DNA from: Polyangiaceae bacterium
GTDB taxonomy: Bacteria > Myxococcota_A > Polyangia > Polyangiales > Polyangiaceae
Length of the DNA: 64,000 bases
Direction: 5' to 3'
Assembly (NCBI GenBank): GCA_019637265.1
Contig: JAHBVY010000001.1
Span: 806,001-870,000, forward strand
Below, one piece after another: positions 29,946-39,161 of this stretch. Below the pieces are notes generated by a model. It saw nothing but the letters and a program-made list of their open reading frames with translations. It made no database searches and was not told where the DNA came from. How positions within the stretch are numbered: position 1 is the first letter of the stretch; each line of letters opens with the position of its first letter. Both the position numbers and the translations under genes were made by a program.

Positions 29946-31141
29946 GCGCCCTGCTCGTGGTAGCGGGCGAGCCGAGCGGCGATCGAATGGCCGCGCCGGT
30001 GGTCCAGCGCCTGGGGGCCTCGGCGGTGGGCGTCGGTGGGCCGGCGCTCCGACGCCTCGATTTTCAATCGCTCGCTCGGATCGAGACCCTGGCCGAGATG
30101 GGCCCTGACGCCACGCTGCGCGCGCGCTCGCTGCTCGTCACCTTCATGAAGCTCCGCGGCTTCGTGCGGCGCGCGCGGCCGCGCGCGGCGCTCTTGGTCG
30201 GCTTCAGTGAGTTCAACGCGCGCCTCGGCCCGTGGCTCCGGCGCCGCGGCGTGAAGGTGCTGTGGTACTCCCCGCCGCAGGTCTGGGCCTGGCGTGGAGG
30301 CCGCGCCGCGCGTTTAGTCCACGCAGCTGACCACATGGCGCTGACGCTGCCGTTCGAGGAGGCCCTGTGGCGGCGCCACGGCGCGAACGCCAGCTACGTG
30401 GGACACCCGGCGCTGGAGCGCATCCCAGCGCTGAGCGACGAGCAGCTCACCTCACTAGATGGCGCGCCATCAGGCAACGAACAGCCCACCTCACGAGGCG
30501 GCGCGCGACCAGAAGACGAGCGGCTCGACTCACCAAGAGGCGCCGCGACGCCCGCCGCCAGGCCGCGGATCGCGCTCTTGCCTGGTAGTCGCGCGGGTGA
30601 GCTGAAACGCCACGTGCCGGTGTTGCTCGCGGCGGAGCGCCTGCTCGCGGCGCAGGGCTTCGAGTGCGCGCTGTCGGCGGCGGAGGGGCTCCCGCCCGGC
30701 GCGGCGAGCTGGCTCCAGCGCGAGGCGCAGCGCGCCGGCGTGCCGATTCGACCCGGCGACATCGCCTCGGCGCTGAACGGCGCCGCCCTGAGCCTGGTGT
30801 GCAGCGGCACCGCGAGCCTGGAGGCGGCGCTCAGCGGCGTCCCGCCGGTCATCTTCTATCGCCTCGAGGGGCTCACCGGCTGGGTGCTGCGCCGCGTCGT
30901 CAGCACCGCTCACATCGGCCTCCCCAACGTGGTGCTGGGGCGCCGCGCCTTCCCGGAGCTGGTGGGCGCCGAGGTCACCGCCGCGCGGCTCACCGAGGCC
31001 GCCCTGGGGCTGCTTCAGGCGAGCGCCGCCGCGCGCGCCGACTGCGCCGAGGTGCGCCGGCACCTGACCGAGCCGCTCACCGACCCGGACGTCGCGCCGA
31101 GCGCGCGGGTCGCGGCGCTGCTCTCAGGGTGGCTCGCGTGA
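29942..31141 (+). CDS. lpxB: Lipid-A-disaccharide synthase
   Basis: 399 residues from a GTG overlapping the matrixin stop. The N-terminus ALLVVAGEPSGDRMAAPV is the LpxB signature; LLPGSRAGELKRH, the CSGTASLEAAL motif and VIFYR follow in normal order. It joins UDP-diacylglucosamine and lipid X to make the lipid A disaccharide at the inner membrane. Residues about 167-205 are an added low-complexity insert made of three 13-residue repeats just before the LLPGSR motif, at the boundary of the two Rossmann domains. The other lpx genes are not nearby, which is unusual. Its stop overlaps the GT39 gene. Confidence 0.93.
   Translation: MSALLVVAGEPSGDRMAAPVVQRLGASAVGVGGPALRRLDFQSLARIETLAEMGPDATLRARSLLVTFMKLRGFVRRARPRAALLVGFSEFNARLGPWLRRRGVKVLWYSPPQVWAWRGGRAARLVHAADHMALTLPFEEALWRRHGANASYVGHPALERIPALSDEQLTSLDGAPSGNEQPTSRGGARPEDERLDSPRGAATPAARPRIALLPGSRAGELKRHVPVLLAAERLLAAQGFECALSAAEGLPPGAASWLQREAQRAGVPIRPGDIASALNGAALSLVCSGTASLEAALSGVPPVIFYRLEGLTGWVLRRVVSTAHIGLPNVVLGRRAFPELVGAEVTAARLTEAALGLLQASAAARADCAEVRRHLTEPLTDPDVAPSARVAALLSGWLA
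30440..30556. repeat. Three 39-bp in-frame repeats within lpxB
   Basis: Units of 13 codons beginning EQLTSLDGA, EQPTSRGGA and ERLDSPRGA. Divergence between units suggests an old duplication; the insert lies at a domain boundary and keeps the frame. Confidence 0.8.
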
Positions 31142-32796
31142 GCTCCGCGCGCACCCGAGCGGGCTCCAAGCAGAGCCGAGGTGGGTCTCCGCAGAGGCCG
31201 ACAGGCTCCGAACGGGATCGGGATGATTCCGCACGGAAACATGAAGCGCTCGAGCCACCCCGGCGCTCGGACGCTCCGAATGAAACCCGGCGCAGACGAG
31301 CTGGCCGGCGCCGGGTGTCGCCGCTCGCGCTCGGCGCCATCCTGGGCAGCCTGGTGCTGCTCGGGCTGCGGCTCTGGCTCGGCACCCGGGTGGGCTACGG
31401 GGACGCCGAGGCGCTGTACGCGAGCTACGCCTCCTTCCCTCAGCCCGGCTACCTCGATCACCCGGGGCTGATCGGCAGCGTCGCCCGCTGGCTCGGCGAC
31501 GGGGCGCCGCCGCCGGCGCGCCTCATTCACCTGTTCAGCGCCGTCTTGGGCGGCCTGGTGCCCTGGGTCGGCTACTTCGCCGCGCGGCGCTCCGGCGCGA
31601 CTCAGGATGGTGCCCTGACGACCTGCTTGGCGCTGCTCTTGTTCCCGGAGTTGTCCGTTGGGCTGTTTGGCTTCACCCCCGATTTGCTCTTGGTGCCGCT
31701 CTGGCTGCTGGCGCTCGGCGCCGCTGCTGCCGCGCTGCGGGCGCCGCTCGGCTCCGCCACGCAGCTCGCCTGGTGGCTGCTGGTTGGTGGCGCGCTGGGG
31801 CTCGGGGCGCTGAGCAAGGTGTCGATGGTGATGCTCGGGCTCGCGCTGCTCGCGGTGCTGCTGAGCCCGCCCGGCAGGCCGCAGCTGAAGACGCTGGGGC
31901 CGTACGCCGGGCTCGTCACCTGCGCCATCTTGCTCATGCCGCTCGCCCTCTGGGAGCGCGGGCAGGGCTACCCCATGCTCACCCACCGCCTGGTGACGAC
32001 CCAGGGGGAGGCTGGATTTTCCCTGAGGAATTTAGGGGCGCTCATCGGCGGTCAGCTGCTCTACGCCACCCCGCCGTTCTTGATCGGCGGCTACTGGGTG
32101 CTGCGGCGCCTGCGGCCGCTCTCGGAGCTCACCCACCGCCTGCTCGCGGCCGCCATCTACGTGCCACTCGTGGGTCTGGGCCTCCTGTGCCTGTGGTCGC
32201 CGGTCGCGGAGCCGCACTGGCTGGGGCCGGCGTACCTCGCGGCGGCGGTCGGGCTGGGGCTCATGCCGGAGGTGGCCACGCGCTGGCTGCGGCGCTCCGC
32301 GGTGATCCTCGGCGTCTTCGTGTGGGCGCTGGGGGCGCTGCTCGTGGGCACCGACTTGGCGCCGCGGCTCCTGAAGGGCACCTACGAGCCGCGCTATGAC
32401 TTGGCGAACGATCTCTACGCCTGGCGCTCGGGGCTCGAGGTGGTGCGCCAGACGGTGACCGAGGCGCGCGCGCGGCGCCCCGGCGCCGCGCTCACGGTGG
32501 TGGCCCCGCATTGGACCCTGTGCGCGCAGGTGCACGCGGGGCTCGCGGGGGACGTCGACGTGGGGTGTCAGACGCCAGGGGGTGACGACTTCCAGCTGTG
32601 GTGGCCCGAGGCGCGCTGGGCGGGCGCCGAACAGTTAGTCTACGTGACGGACGATCGCTTCCAGGTGAACCTCACCGAGCGCTTCCCGAAGCGCCGCGCC
32701 GTCGCGCGCAAGAGCTCGCTCACGCTGCGCGGCGGGCGCGTGGTGCGCCGCGTGGAGGTGAGCCTCCTCGAGCGTCAGGACTTCGCGGCGCGCTGA
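31138..32796 (+). CDS. GT39-family glycosyltransferase (ArnT/PMT-like membrane protein)
   Basis: 552 residues from a GTG overlapping the lpxB stop. An Arg/Ser-rich cytosolic head of about 60 residues precedes some ten hydrophobic helices. The first periplasmic loop GYGDAEALYASYASFPQPGYLDHPGLIG carries the acidic GDAE and the YLDHPGL motif of GT39 enzymes, which use polyprenyl-phosphate sugars. Together with lpxB this suggests modification of lipid A or another envelope glycoconjugate; the sugar is unknown. A rare TTA codon and an AT-rich TTCC-N4-GGAA palindrome occur at about 32019. Confidence 0.87.
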   Translation: MSSARTRAGSKQSRGGSPQRPTGSERDRDDSARKHEALEPPRRSDAPNETRRRRAGRRRVSPLALGAILGSLVLLGLRLWLGTRVGYGDAEALYASYASFPQPGYLDHPGLIGSVARWLGDGAPPPARLIHLFSAVLGGLVPWVGYFAARRSGATQDGALTTCLALLLFPELSVGLFGFTPDLLLVPLWLLALGAAAAALRAPLGSATQLAWWLLVGGALGLGALSKVSMVMLGLALLAVLLSPPGRPQLKTLGPYAGLVTCAILLMPLALWERGQGYPMLTHRLVTTQGEAGFSLRNLGALIGGQLLYATPPFLIGGYWVLRRLRPLSELTHRLLAAAIYVPLVGLGLLCLWSPVAEPHWLGPAYLAAAVGLGLMPEVATRWLRRSAVILGVFVWALGALLVGTDLAPRLLKGTYEPRYDLANDLYAWRSGLEVVRQTVTEARARRPGAALTVVAPHWTLCAQVHAGLAGDVDVGCQTPGGDDFQLWWPEARWAGAEQLVYVTDDRFQVNLTERFPKRRAVARKSSLTLRGGRVVRRVEVSLLERQDFAAR

Positions 32797-32902
32797 GCCG
32801 GCCGGCGCCGAGCAAAGGGCGCCAGCGTGCGCCGCCCGCAACATCCACTGCGCGGGCTTAGCGTACGCGCCTCGCCACCTTTCAGGTGCGGCGCTTCGCG
32901 CT

Positions 32903-33922
32903 TCAAGGCTGCGTCGGTAGCTCGCGGAGCGCGGGCGGCTGAGTCGCGGCTTGAGCTGGCGACTGCACCGACGGCGCCTGCGCGGTGAGGCCCGCCTGCT
33001 CGATCAAGGCGCGATCCGTGTCCTCACCGGGGTTTGGCGTGGTGAGCAGCTCCTCACCATAGAAGATGCTGTTCGCCCCCGCGTACAGGCACAAGAGCTG
33101 CGCTTCTTGGCTCAGCTCCGCGCGCCCCGCGCTCAGCCGCACCTGGCTCTTCGGCATCAAGATCCGCGCGGTCGCGATCATGCGCACGAGCTCCGTGGGC
33201 CCGACCGGCGGCAGCTCCTCGAGCGGCGTGCCCGGCACCCGCACCAGCGCGTTGATGGGCACGCTCTCCGGGTGCGGCGTGAGCGACGAGAGCTCGCGCA
33301 GCATCGCGCAGCGATCATCCACGCTCTCACCGAGCCCGATGATGCCCCCCGAGCACACCGTGATCCCCGCCCTTCGCACGCGCCGCAGCGTGACGAGCCG
33401 ATCCTCGTAGCTGCGGGTGGTGATGATCGACTTGTAGTAGCCAGGCCCGGTGTCGAGGTTGTGGTTGTAGGCGTCGAGCCCGGCCTCCTTCAGCGCCTGC
33501 GCCTGGTGCTCCTCCAACATGCCCAGCGTGACGCAGGCCTCGAGCCCCAGCGCCTTCACGCCCTTCACCATGGAAAGCACGCGATCGAAGGCGCGGCCAT
33601 CCTTCACCGAGCGCCACGCGGCGCCCATGCAAAACCGCGTGGAGCCCGCGTCGCGCGCCCGCGAAGCGGCCTCGAGCACGTCCTCCACCTGGAGCATCGC
33701 CGCCGACTTCACGGTCGTCTGGTAGTGTGACGACTGCGGGCAGTAGGAGCAGTCCTCCGGGCAGCCGCCGGTCTTCACGCTGAGCAAGGTGCAGAGCTGC
33801 ACCTCGCGCTTCGGGTGCTCCTCCAGGTGCACCGCCCGCGCGCGGTCGATCAGCTCGAACAGCGGCAGATCGTGGATGGCGCGGATCTCGGAGACTTGCC
33901 AGTCGTGGCGCAGCGAAGCCAT
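32903..33922 (-). CDS. bioB: Biotin synthase
   Basis: 339 residues. The radical-SAM motif [13 protein letters not shown] (Cys54, Cys58, Cys61) binds the 4Fe-4S cluster; downstream [15 protein letters not shown], and RLSAGRAE carry the residues that hold the auxiliary 2Fe-2S cluster and substrate. It inserts sulfur into dethiobiotin in the last step of biotin synthesis. The other bio genes are not in the window. The C-terminal about 30 residues are Ala/Pro/Gln-rich and dispensable-looking. The gene converges on the GT39 gene. No clear Shine-Dalgarno sequence. Confidence 0.96.
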   Translation of the reverse strand: MASLRHDWQVSEIRAIHDLPLFELIDRARAVHLEEHPKREVQLCTLLSVKTGGCPEDCSYCPQSSHYQTTVKSAAMLQVEDVLEAASRARDAGSTRFCMGAAWRSVKDGRAFDRVLSMVKGVKALGLEACVTLGMLEEHQAQALKEAGLDAYNHNLDTGPGYYKSIITTRSYEDRLVTLRRVRRAGITVCSGGIIGLGESVDDRCAMLRELSSLTPHPESVPINALVRVPGTPLEELPPVGPTELVRMIATARILMPKSQVRLSAGRAELSQEAQLLCLYAGANSIFYGEELLTTPNPGEDTDRALIEQAGLTAQAPSVQSPAQAATQPPALRELPTQP

Positions 33923-34221
33923 GGGCCCGGTCTACTCCGAGGCGCGGGCGCCGTCTACGGGGCTCGATCGCCGCGCCGATCACGCCACGGGTGGAGCGCC
34001 GAGCGCCAGGCTGTCGCACCGCGGCGCGACCACGGGCGGAACCCAACCCCCAAAAAACCAAGCCTCCGATCCGCGTGAGGTCGCCAGGCCCTCGCGATCC
34101 CCCCTTCCCTGGGCTCTCTCAGATCGCCCCTGCGACGCGGCGTCCCTTGCCCTCGTCGCGCCGCTGTACCGTCAGGTCGACTGGGGTACCTGCGCTCGCG
34201 ACGCGGCCGACTCGAGCGAAG

Positions 34222-35298
34222 CTAGAAGCCCATGTGGGCGCGCGCGATCTCGCGATCCACCCGGCCGGACTGCACCAGGCGCTTGAGCGCCATCGCGAAG
34301 GTCTGCATCCCGTACGGGTGCTCGCCGCCCTCCATCAGCTCCTTGAGCGGCGGGTTGCCGATGGGCCGACGGATGCTCTCGCGCACCGAGCCCGTCGCCA
34401 CCAGCACCTCCGCCGCCAGCGCCATCCCTTGCCCGTCGGCGCGCGGCAGCAGGCGCTGCGCGACGATGCCCTGGAGCGAGTCGGCGAGGCGCATGCGAAG
34501 CTCGTCGTGGTCGCCCTCCGCCAGCGCGAACACGCGGTTCATGGTGCGCGCGACGTCCGGCGTGTGCAGCGTGGAGAGCACCAGGTGGCCCGTCTCCGCG
34601 GCCTTGAGCGCGATCTCCATGGTCTCGCCGTCGCGGATCTCCCCCACTTGAATCACATCGGGATCCTGACGAAGTGAGGCGCGCAGCGCCGCGGCGAAGC
34701 TCTGGGTGTCCATGCCTATCTCGCGCTGGCTCACGCTGGAGCGATCGTCCAGGTGCAGGTATTCGATCGGATCTTCGATGGTGACGATGTGCCGTGCCAT
34801 GGTGCGGTTCATCTGGCCGATCATCGCCGCCAAGGTGCTGCTCTTGCCGTTACCCGCCGCGCCGACGCACAGCACCAGGCCGCGATCTTTCACCGCCAGC
34901 TCGGCGCAGGCCGCCGGCGCCCCGAGCTGTTCCAACGTGGGGATGTTGTGCGGGATGGCGCGCATCACCACGGCTAGGGTGCCGCGCTGACGATACACGT
35001 TGACGCGGAAGCGCCCGAGCCCCGGCACGGCGTAGGAGCAATCGTACTCGCTGAGCTGCGCCAGCTGCTCCTTCACGGCCGGGTCGACGACCAAGTGGCG
35101 CGCCGCCGCCCAGGTGTCCGCCGGGGTGATTTTATCCACACGGAAATATACCAGCTCGTCGCGCACGCGCGCGGCCGGCGGCTGACCCACCTTCAGGTGG
35201 ACGTCCCGCGCCCCGGCGGTGACCGCCTTGCGGAGCAGCTGCTGAAAGAACTCCTCCGAGGTGTAGGGGCTAGGCGAGGAGCTGGGGGGAGGTTGCAC
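34222..35298 (-). CDS. pilT: PilT-family type IV pilus/T2S ATPase
   Basis: 358 residues from GTG 35298, close to the usual PilT length. The N-terminal domain has the DVHLKVGQPP motif; the RecA-like core has Walker A GAAGNGKSST (variant of GPTGSGKSTT), the Asp box TIEDPIEY, Walker B DVIQVGEIRDGET and His box TGHLVLSTLHT. PilT retracts type IV pili for twitching motility. Myxobacteria have several PilT paralogues, and no other pil genes are nearby, so it may be an accessory copy. Starts further upstream fall inside a dispersed repeat and were rejected. It is preceded by a CGGGGG that may serve as ribosome site. Confidence 0.85.
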   Translation of the reverse strand: MQPPPSSSPSPYTSEEFFQQLLRKAVTAGARDVHLKVGQPPAARVRDELVYFRVDKITPADTWAAARHLVVDPAVKEQLAQLSEYDCSYAVPGLGRFRVNVYRQRGTLAVVMRAIPHNIPTLEQLGAPAACAELAVKDRGLVLCVGAAGNGKSSTLAAMIGQMNRTMARHIVTIEDPIEYLHLDDRSSVSQREIGMDTQSFAAALRASLRQDPDVIQVGEIRDGETMEIALKAAETGHLVLSTLHTPDVARTMNRVFALAEGDHDELRMRLADSLQGIVAQRLLPRADGQGMALAAEVLVATGSVRESIRRPIGNPPLKELMEGGEHPYGMQTFAMALKRLVQSGRVDREIARAHMGF

Positions 35299-35367
35299 AG
35301 CCCCCGAGGCTAGCAGGGAAGCGGGGCAAACGGGGGCAAGCGGGGTCTGCCCATGCTGTTGGGAGGA

Positions 35368-35452
35368 GCCTGCAGGAAGGGCAGGCACGGGGGCCTGCCC
35401 CTACTGTTGGCAGCCTGCAGGAAGGGCAGGCACGGGGGCCTGCCCCTACTGT
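35368..35452. repeat. Two 40-bp copies of a GGGCAGGC...GCCTGCCC hairpin element
   Basis: Copies at 35368-35407 and 35413-35452, each with a GGGCAGGC/GCCTGCCC stem and ending CCTACTGT. The second overlaps the stop codon of the lipoprotein gene. Related GTAGGGGC elements occur at 19272-19301 and 63170-63200. Confidence 0.85.
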
Positions 35453-36177
35453 GGTGTGAGCGCCTGCTGGGCGCTCTTCACCAGCGGCAAGTCGGCGGGA
35501 TCCACCGCGGCCTCCAAGCGCTTCAAAATGGGCGCGCACTGGCCCCGAAGCGGCGCCCCCTCCACGCTCCGCTCCGCCTCAGCGAGCACCTGATTCAGCG
35601 CTTCGAGCCGCGCTCGTGCTGACGTCGGCGCCTTGGGGGGCAGCTTCACGCTCGGGTCCAGCGAGCGACACAGCGCGCCCACCGCCAGCTCCGCGTCCGG
35701 CGCGTGAGGCAACGCCGCCAGCGCCGTCTCGGCGCGCGCACCGGTCAGCTCGGCTACCAAGCGCAGGGCCCCCTCCGTTCGCGCCAGGCGCGCCAAGTCG
35801 AGCGGATCACCCGCCGCCGCCAGCTGCCAGTCCGCCTCGCTCGCGCGCGGTGGCCCCGCCCCGTCCGCGTCGATCGACGCTGGCGCGGGCCCGGAGGTAG
35901 CGCCCGAACCGCTCGGCGACGCGCTCGGCGACGCGCTGGGCACCTCCGCATCCTCGGTCGACTTCGCGGACCGATCGCAGCCCAGCGCAGCGAGCCACAT
36001 CGCCGGGAGCAGCACCATCGAGAGCCGCTTCACGACGAGCCGCTTCGCAGGGAGCCGCTTCGTGGAGCGCGGCGAGGGCAGCACCTCCAAGGCCCAGGAG
36101 CGGCGGCGAACCACGAGCGACCCACGGGGGCCACTCCCCGGCTGCGCGCGCCGCGGGCGAGGAGGCGACGCGTTCAT
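35446..36177 (-). CDS. Putative lipoprotein, unknown function
   Basis: 243 residues from ATG 36177, which has GAGG five bases upstream. A long basic N-terminus precedes the hydrophobic segment and lipobox AALGC (Cys67); an alternative GTG at 36033 would give a more usual signal peptide length. After a Ser/Ala/Pro/Gly linker (PSASPSASPSGSG), the mature region is helical (DPLDLARLARTEGALRLVAEL and similar). I recognise no family. The 3' end falls within a dispersed hairpin repeat, so the last codons are set by the repeat. Confidence 0.6.
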   Translation of the reverse strand: MNASPPRPRRAQPGSGPRGSLVVRRRSWALEVLPSPRSTKRLPAKRLVVKRLSMVLLPAMWLAALGCDRSAKSTEDAEVPSASPSASPSGSGATSGPAPASIDADGAGPPRASEADWQLAAAGDPLDLARLARTEGALRLVAELTGARAETALAALPHAPDAELAVGALCRSLDPSVKLPPKAPTSARARLEALNQVLAEAERSVEGAPLRGQCAPILKRLEAAVDPADLPLVKSAQQALTPQ

Positions 36178-36227
36178 CGCGCCTCGTGCTACCCGACCCC
36201 GCCGCTGATTCAACTCGAAAAGTCCTG

Positions 36228-36256
36228 TTGACAAGCCCCTCGTCTCGGGACAGAAA
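36228..36256 (+). promoter_or_regulatory. Putative promoter of tRNA-Phe
   Basis: A perfect TTGACA at 36228-36233; 17 bp later the -10 position reads CAGAAA, which is weak. It lies 12-40 bp before the tRNA, the expected place. Confidence 0.4.
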
Positions 36257-36267
36257 CCGTTCCCCTC

Positions 36268-36340
36268 GCCCAGGTAGCTCAGTTGGTAGAGCAGAGGATT
36301 GAAAATCCTCGTGTCGGCGGTTCGATTCCGTCCCTGGGCA
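36268..36340 (+). tRNA. tRNA-Phe (GAA)
   Basis: Acceptor GCCCAGG/CCTGGGC, D-arm AGCTCAGTTGGTAGAGC, anticodon loop UUGAAAA (anticodon GAA), T-loop GGTTCGATTCC, discriminator A. CCA is not encoded. Confidence 0.96.
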
Positions 36341-36555
36341 CCGTTCGAGCGTGATCGCGTCCTGGGGGCTCGCGGTTCGGCGTCTATCAGACCGCGCCCT
36401 GTGGTGTGGACGCGTGACGCGGTGTGGCCGTGCGAGGAGCCGTCAGGTCAGCGCACGGTGTCGTCAGGGGTTTGGGGGTTGGTACCCACGTGCGTGCCCT
36501 GAGCGTCGCCGCAGTCCCTGCGCAGCCCCGTGGCGGCGAATAACCATTGCCCCCC

Positions 36556-37773
36556 CTACTTCGCCCTATTCGCGCTGTCGAGGCGCTCGAGGCGCGTGAG
36601 CACCGCCTTCGCGCTGAGCGCGCCCTTGAACAGGTAGAGCTCCGCGCGATCGACGTCCTCCAAGGTGGCCTCGCTCACCCGCAGCCGCGAGCTGGCCGCG
36701 AACACGATCTTCACGGGCAGCCCCGCGCGCGCCAGCTCCACCCGGCGCCACACCGCGTCGCGACTCCAGAAGCCGAGCAGCTCCAGGTAAATCGGCTCGG
36801 CCCCCTGCCTACTGAAGCTGAGATCGGGCACCACCACGCCGAGCCCCGGCAAGTCCAGCACGCGATCGCTCGGCGCCACCTGGTAGTCGCTGCCCAGCCG
36901 CTCGAACGCCTGCACGAAGGCAGTTAGCTCATCCACCTGACCACTGCCCGCGCCATCCCCTCCCCCGCGCGCCTGGTAGCGGTAAGTGAGCTTCTCACGC
37001 GCCTTCCCCCAGCGGAGCTCCGCGGTGAGGTCGAGCTCCTCCGCGGCCTCCAGGGCCGGCAGCGCCAGCGCCAGGTTCAGCCCGTACTTCGTCACCGAGT
37101 CGAACAGGCTGTAGGGGCCGTCGAGGGTGATCTGGTAGCCGCCCGACTCCGCCTTCGTCACCTCGAACAGCAGGCGACGGAACTTGAGCGCGCGAAACAA
37201 CCGTCGGTATCCGTCAGGCTGACAGACGACGCGCGCGGTGACGCGCACCGCGCGCAGCAGCACCGCCTGCCGCTCGGCCACCGCGTAGCGCTCGAGCAGC
37301 TGGGCGGCGCTGAGCGGCGCGACCTGGGTGAGCACGTGGGCGCCCTTCAGATCGGCGAACAGCGCGCCCTCGATCTGCTCGGGCGTCACCTCGAGCTCCC
37401 CCGCCACCTGACGCAGCACCTGGTCGCGATCGAAGCGCGCCGCGGGGCCCAGCGCGCGCCGCACCGTGGTCCCCAGCTCGAACAGCCGCGCGCGCACCGC
37501 CTCCGGGTCCAGCGTGGACTCGCTGCTGAACTCACAGGCGTCGTCCACCAGCTTGGCGAGCCCCAAGGTCAGCTTGCGCTCCCGCGCCTCGAAGAAGACG
37601 CTGGCCGCGAGCCCTTCCTTCAGCTCGTCACGAGTGCGGCCCACGTGGGCGCGCGCGGTGTCGAGCAGCGCCTCCGCGATCTCGAAGGCGCGCTCACGGG
37701 TGCGCCCGCTGAGCGAGCTGAGCTTGAGCTCCCCGGCGCGCCGCGTGGCGCGCACCAGCTCAGCGGTAAGCAT
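36556..37773 (-). CDS. DUF790/Bax1-type nuclease partner of XPB
   Basis: 405 residues from ATG 37773 with GGGAG upstream. The opening MLTAELVRATRRAGEL and the two helical N-terminal domains match DUF790 (COG3372), known in archaea as Bax1, the endonuclease that binds XPB. A PD-(D/E)xK-like core is seen near the C-terminus: LGVVVPDLSFS followed by PIYLELLGFW. It is thought to cut bubble DNA opened by the helicase, in a repair role resembling XPG. The start overlaps the XPB gene by 14 bp, so the two are coupled and probably form a complex. Last gene of the array; tRNA-Phe is beyond it. Confidence 0.87.
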   Translation of the reverse strand: MLTAELVRATRRAGELKLSSLSGRTRERAFEIAEALLDTARAHVGRTRDELKEGLAASVFFEARERKLTLGLAKLVDDACEFSSESTLDPEAVRARLFELGTTVRRALGPAARFDRDQVLRQVAGELEVTPEQIEGALFADLKGAHVLTQVAPLSAAQLLERYAVAERQAVLLRAVRVTARVVCQPDGYRRLFRALKFRRLLFEVTKAESGGYQITLDGPYSLFDSVTKYGLNLALALPALEAAEELDLTAELRWGKAREKLTYRYQARGGGDGAGSGQVDELTAFVQAFERLGSDYQVAPSDRVLDLPGLGVVVPDLSFSRQGAEPIYLELLGFWSRDAVWRRVELARAGLPVKIVFAASSRLRVSEATLEDVDRAELYLFKGALSAKAVLTRLERLDSANRAK

Positions 37774-39145
37774 CGTGCTCCCGTCGACGCTCGCTGGTGA
37801 AGGTCTCGCCGGTGCCCGCCGACACGATTTCATAGAGCACCGCGCGCTTGCCGTCCTTGGGGCGCAAGATGCGCCCCAGGCGCTGGACGTGCTCTCGCAC
37901 CGAGCCGCTGCCGCTCACCACCACCGCGACGTTGGCGTCCGGGACGTCCACCCCCTCGTTCAGCACCTTGGACGTCACCACCGCGCCGTACTCCCCCGCC
38001 GCGAAGCGCTCGAGGATCTGGCTCCGCTCACGCACCTTGGTTTGGTGCGTGATGACCGGGACGAGGAAGCGCCGCGCGATGGCGTAGGCAGTGGCGTTGT
38101 CCTGCGTGAAGATGATGGTGCGATCCGCGCGGTGAAATAGCAGCAAATCCTCCAAGCGCCCGAGCTTGGCCGGCGCCGCGAAGGCGAGCTCCCGCTGCCG
38201 CCGGTAAGCCGCCATCGCGCGGCGCCCGCCCGAGCTGCGCGCCGCGCGCTTGATGAAATCAGACCAACCCGAGGGCTGACTCATGCGGATCCCCTGGGCG
38301 CGCAGGAAGGAGACGTAGACCTCCCGCTCCGACTCGTACTCCGCGCGGTCCGCCTCGCTGAGCTCCACGGTGAGCTTCATGGTGTCGTAGTCCGCCAGGT
38401 AGTTGCCGCTCAGCTCACCTATTTCCTTGCGGAATACAATGGGACCGACCAGCTCCTCCAGCAGGTCATCGCGGCCATCGGCGCGCTCCGGGGTCGCCGT
38501 GAGCCCGAGCCGGAACGGCGCCAGGCACAGGCGGGCCCCGAGGGCGTAGGCCTCCCCAGGCAGGTGGTGGCACTCGTCGAACACCACCAGGCCGAAGCGC
38601 GCCCCAATGTTTTCCATATGGATATACGCCGAGTCGTAGGTGGTGATGGTGAGGTCACACAGGCGGTGCTCGCCGCCGCCTATCACCCCCACCTCCACCC
38701 CGAAGCAGAGCCGCACTTGGTCGTACCACTGACGTACCAAGTCGAGCGTCGGGGTCACCACCAGCGTGCTGCGGCGCTTCGCGTCCATCGCCATCAGCGC
38801 CACCTGGGTCTTGCCGGCGCCGGTGGGGAGCACCACCACGCCGCGGCCCTGCGCCGCCGTCCAAGCGCGGAGCGCCGCGGTTTGGTACGGCCGCGGCGGC
38901 CTGAGCGCCTGAGCGCCCGCCGGCAGCACCGCGTAAGCGCGGGCCTGATCGTCCACCTCCAGCTTCAGCTCGCGCAGGCCCAGCACGATCGCCGCGTAGC
39001 GGTGCGCGGGCGCGCGGTAGCTCGCGCTGCGCGGATCCCACTCCATCAGCTGATCGAGTACCCGCGTCTCGTCGCGAACGTGAGCGAGCTCCAAGGTGCC
39101 GCTCGCGAAGCGGAGCACGGGCTCGGTCGGTGAAGCGGAGGGCAT
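37760..39145 (-). CDS. XPB-like superfamily 2 DNA helicase
   Basis: 461 residues. A short N-terminal damage-recognition-like domain is followed by helicase motifs: Q-like RPYQTAAL, motif I LPTGAGKT, motif II DECHH, motif III LTATPER, then motif V-like SKVLNEGVDVPDANV and motif VI QRLGRILRP. Between the RecA lobes lies the RED-like and thumb region around GGRRAMAAYRRQRE. This is the XPB/Rad25 type found in archaea and some bacteria. It is coupled to the Bax1 nuclease downstream and starts 16 bp after the histidine phosphatase. Two AT-rich palindromes (38421-38437 and about 38610-38625) lie in the gene. Confidence 0.92.
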   Translation of the reverse strand: MPSASPTEPVLRFASGTLELAHVRDETRVLDQLMEWDPRSASYRAPAHRYAAIVLGLRELKLEVDDQARAYAVLPAGAQALRPPRPYQTAALRAWTAAQGRGVVVLPTGAGKTQVALMAMDAKRRSTLVVTPTLDLVRQWYDQVRLCFGVEVGVIGGGEHRLCDLTITTYDSAYIHMENIGARFGLVVFDECHHLPGEAYALGARLCLAPFRLGLTATPERADGRDDLLEELVGPIVFRKEIGELSGNYLADYDTMKLTVELSEADRAEYESEREVYVSFLRAQGIRMSQPSGWSDFIKRAARSSGGRRAMAAYRRQRELAFAAPAKLGRLEDLLLFHRADRTIIFTQDNATAYAIARRFLVPVITHQTKVRERSQILERFAAGEYGAVVTSKVLNEGVDVPDANVAVVVSGSGSVREHVQRLGRILRPKDGKRAVLYEIVSAGTGETFTSERRREHDAYR

Positions 39146-39161
39146 CGTCAGTCCGTTTACC

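Noticed and set aside
35299-35388. Extended N-terminus of the PilT-like protein
   Set aside because: It would be encoded by the dispersed GGGCAGGC hairpin element.
37208-37218. GTCAG-G-CTGAC in the Bax1 gene as another family palindrome
   Set aside because: The spacer is one base, not five; kept apart from the family until more copies are seen.
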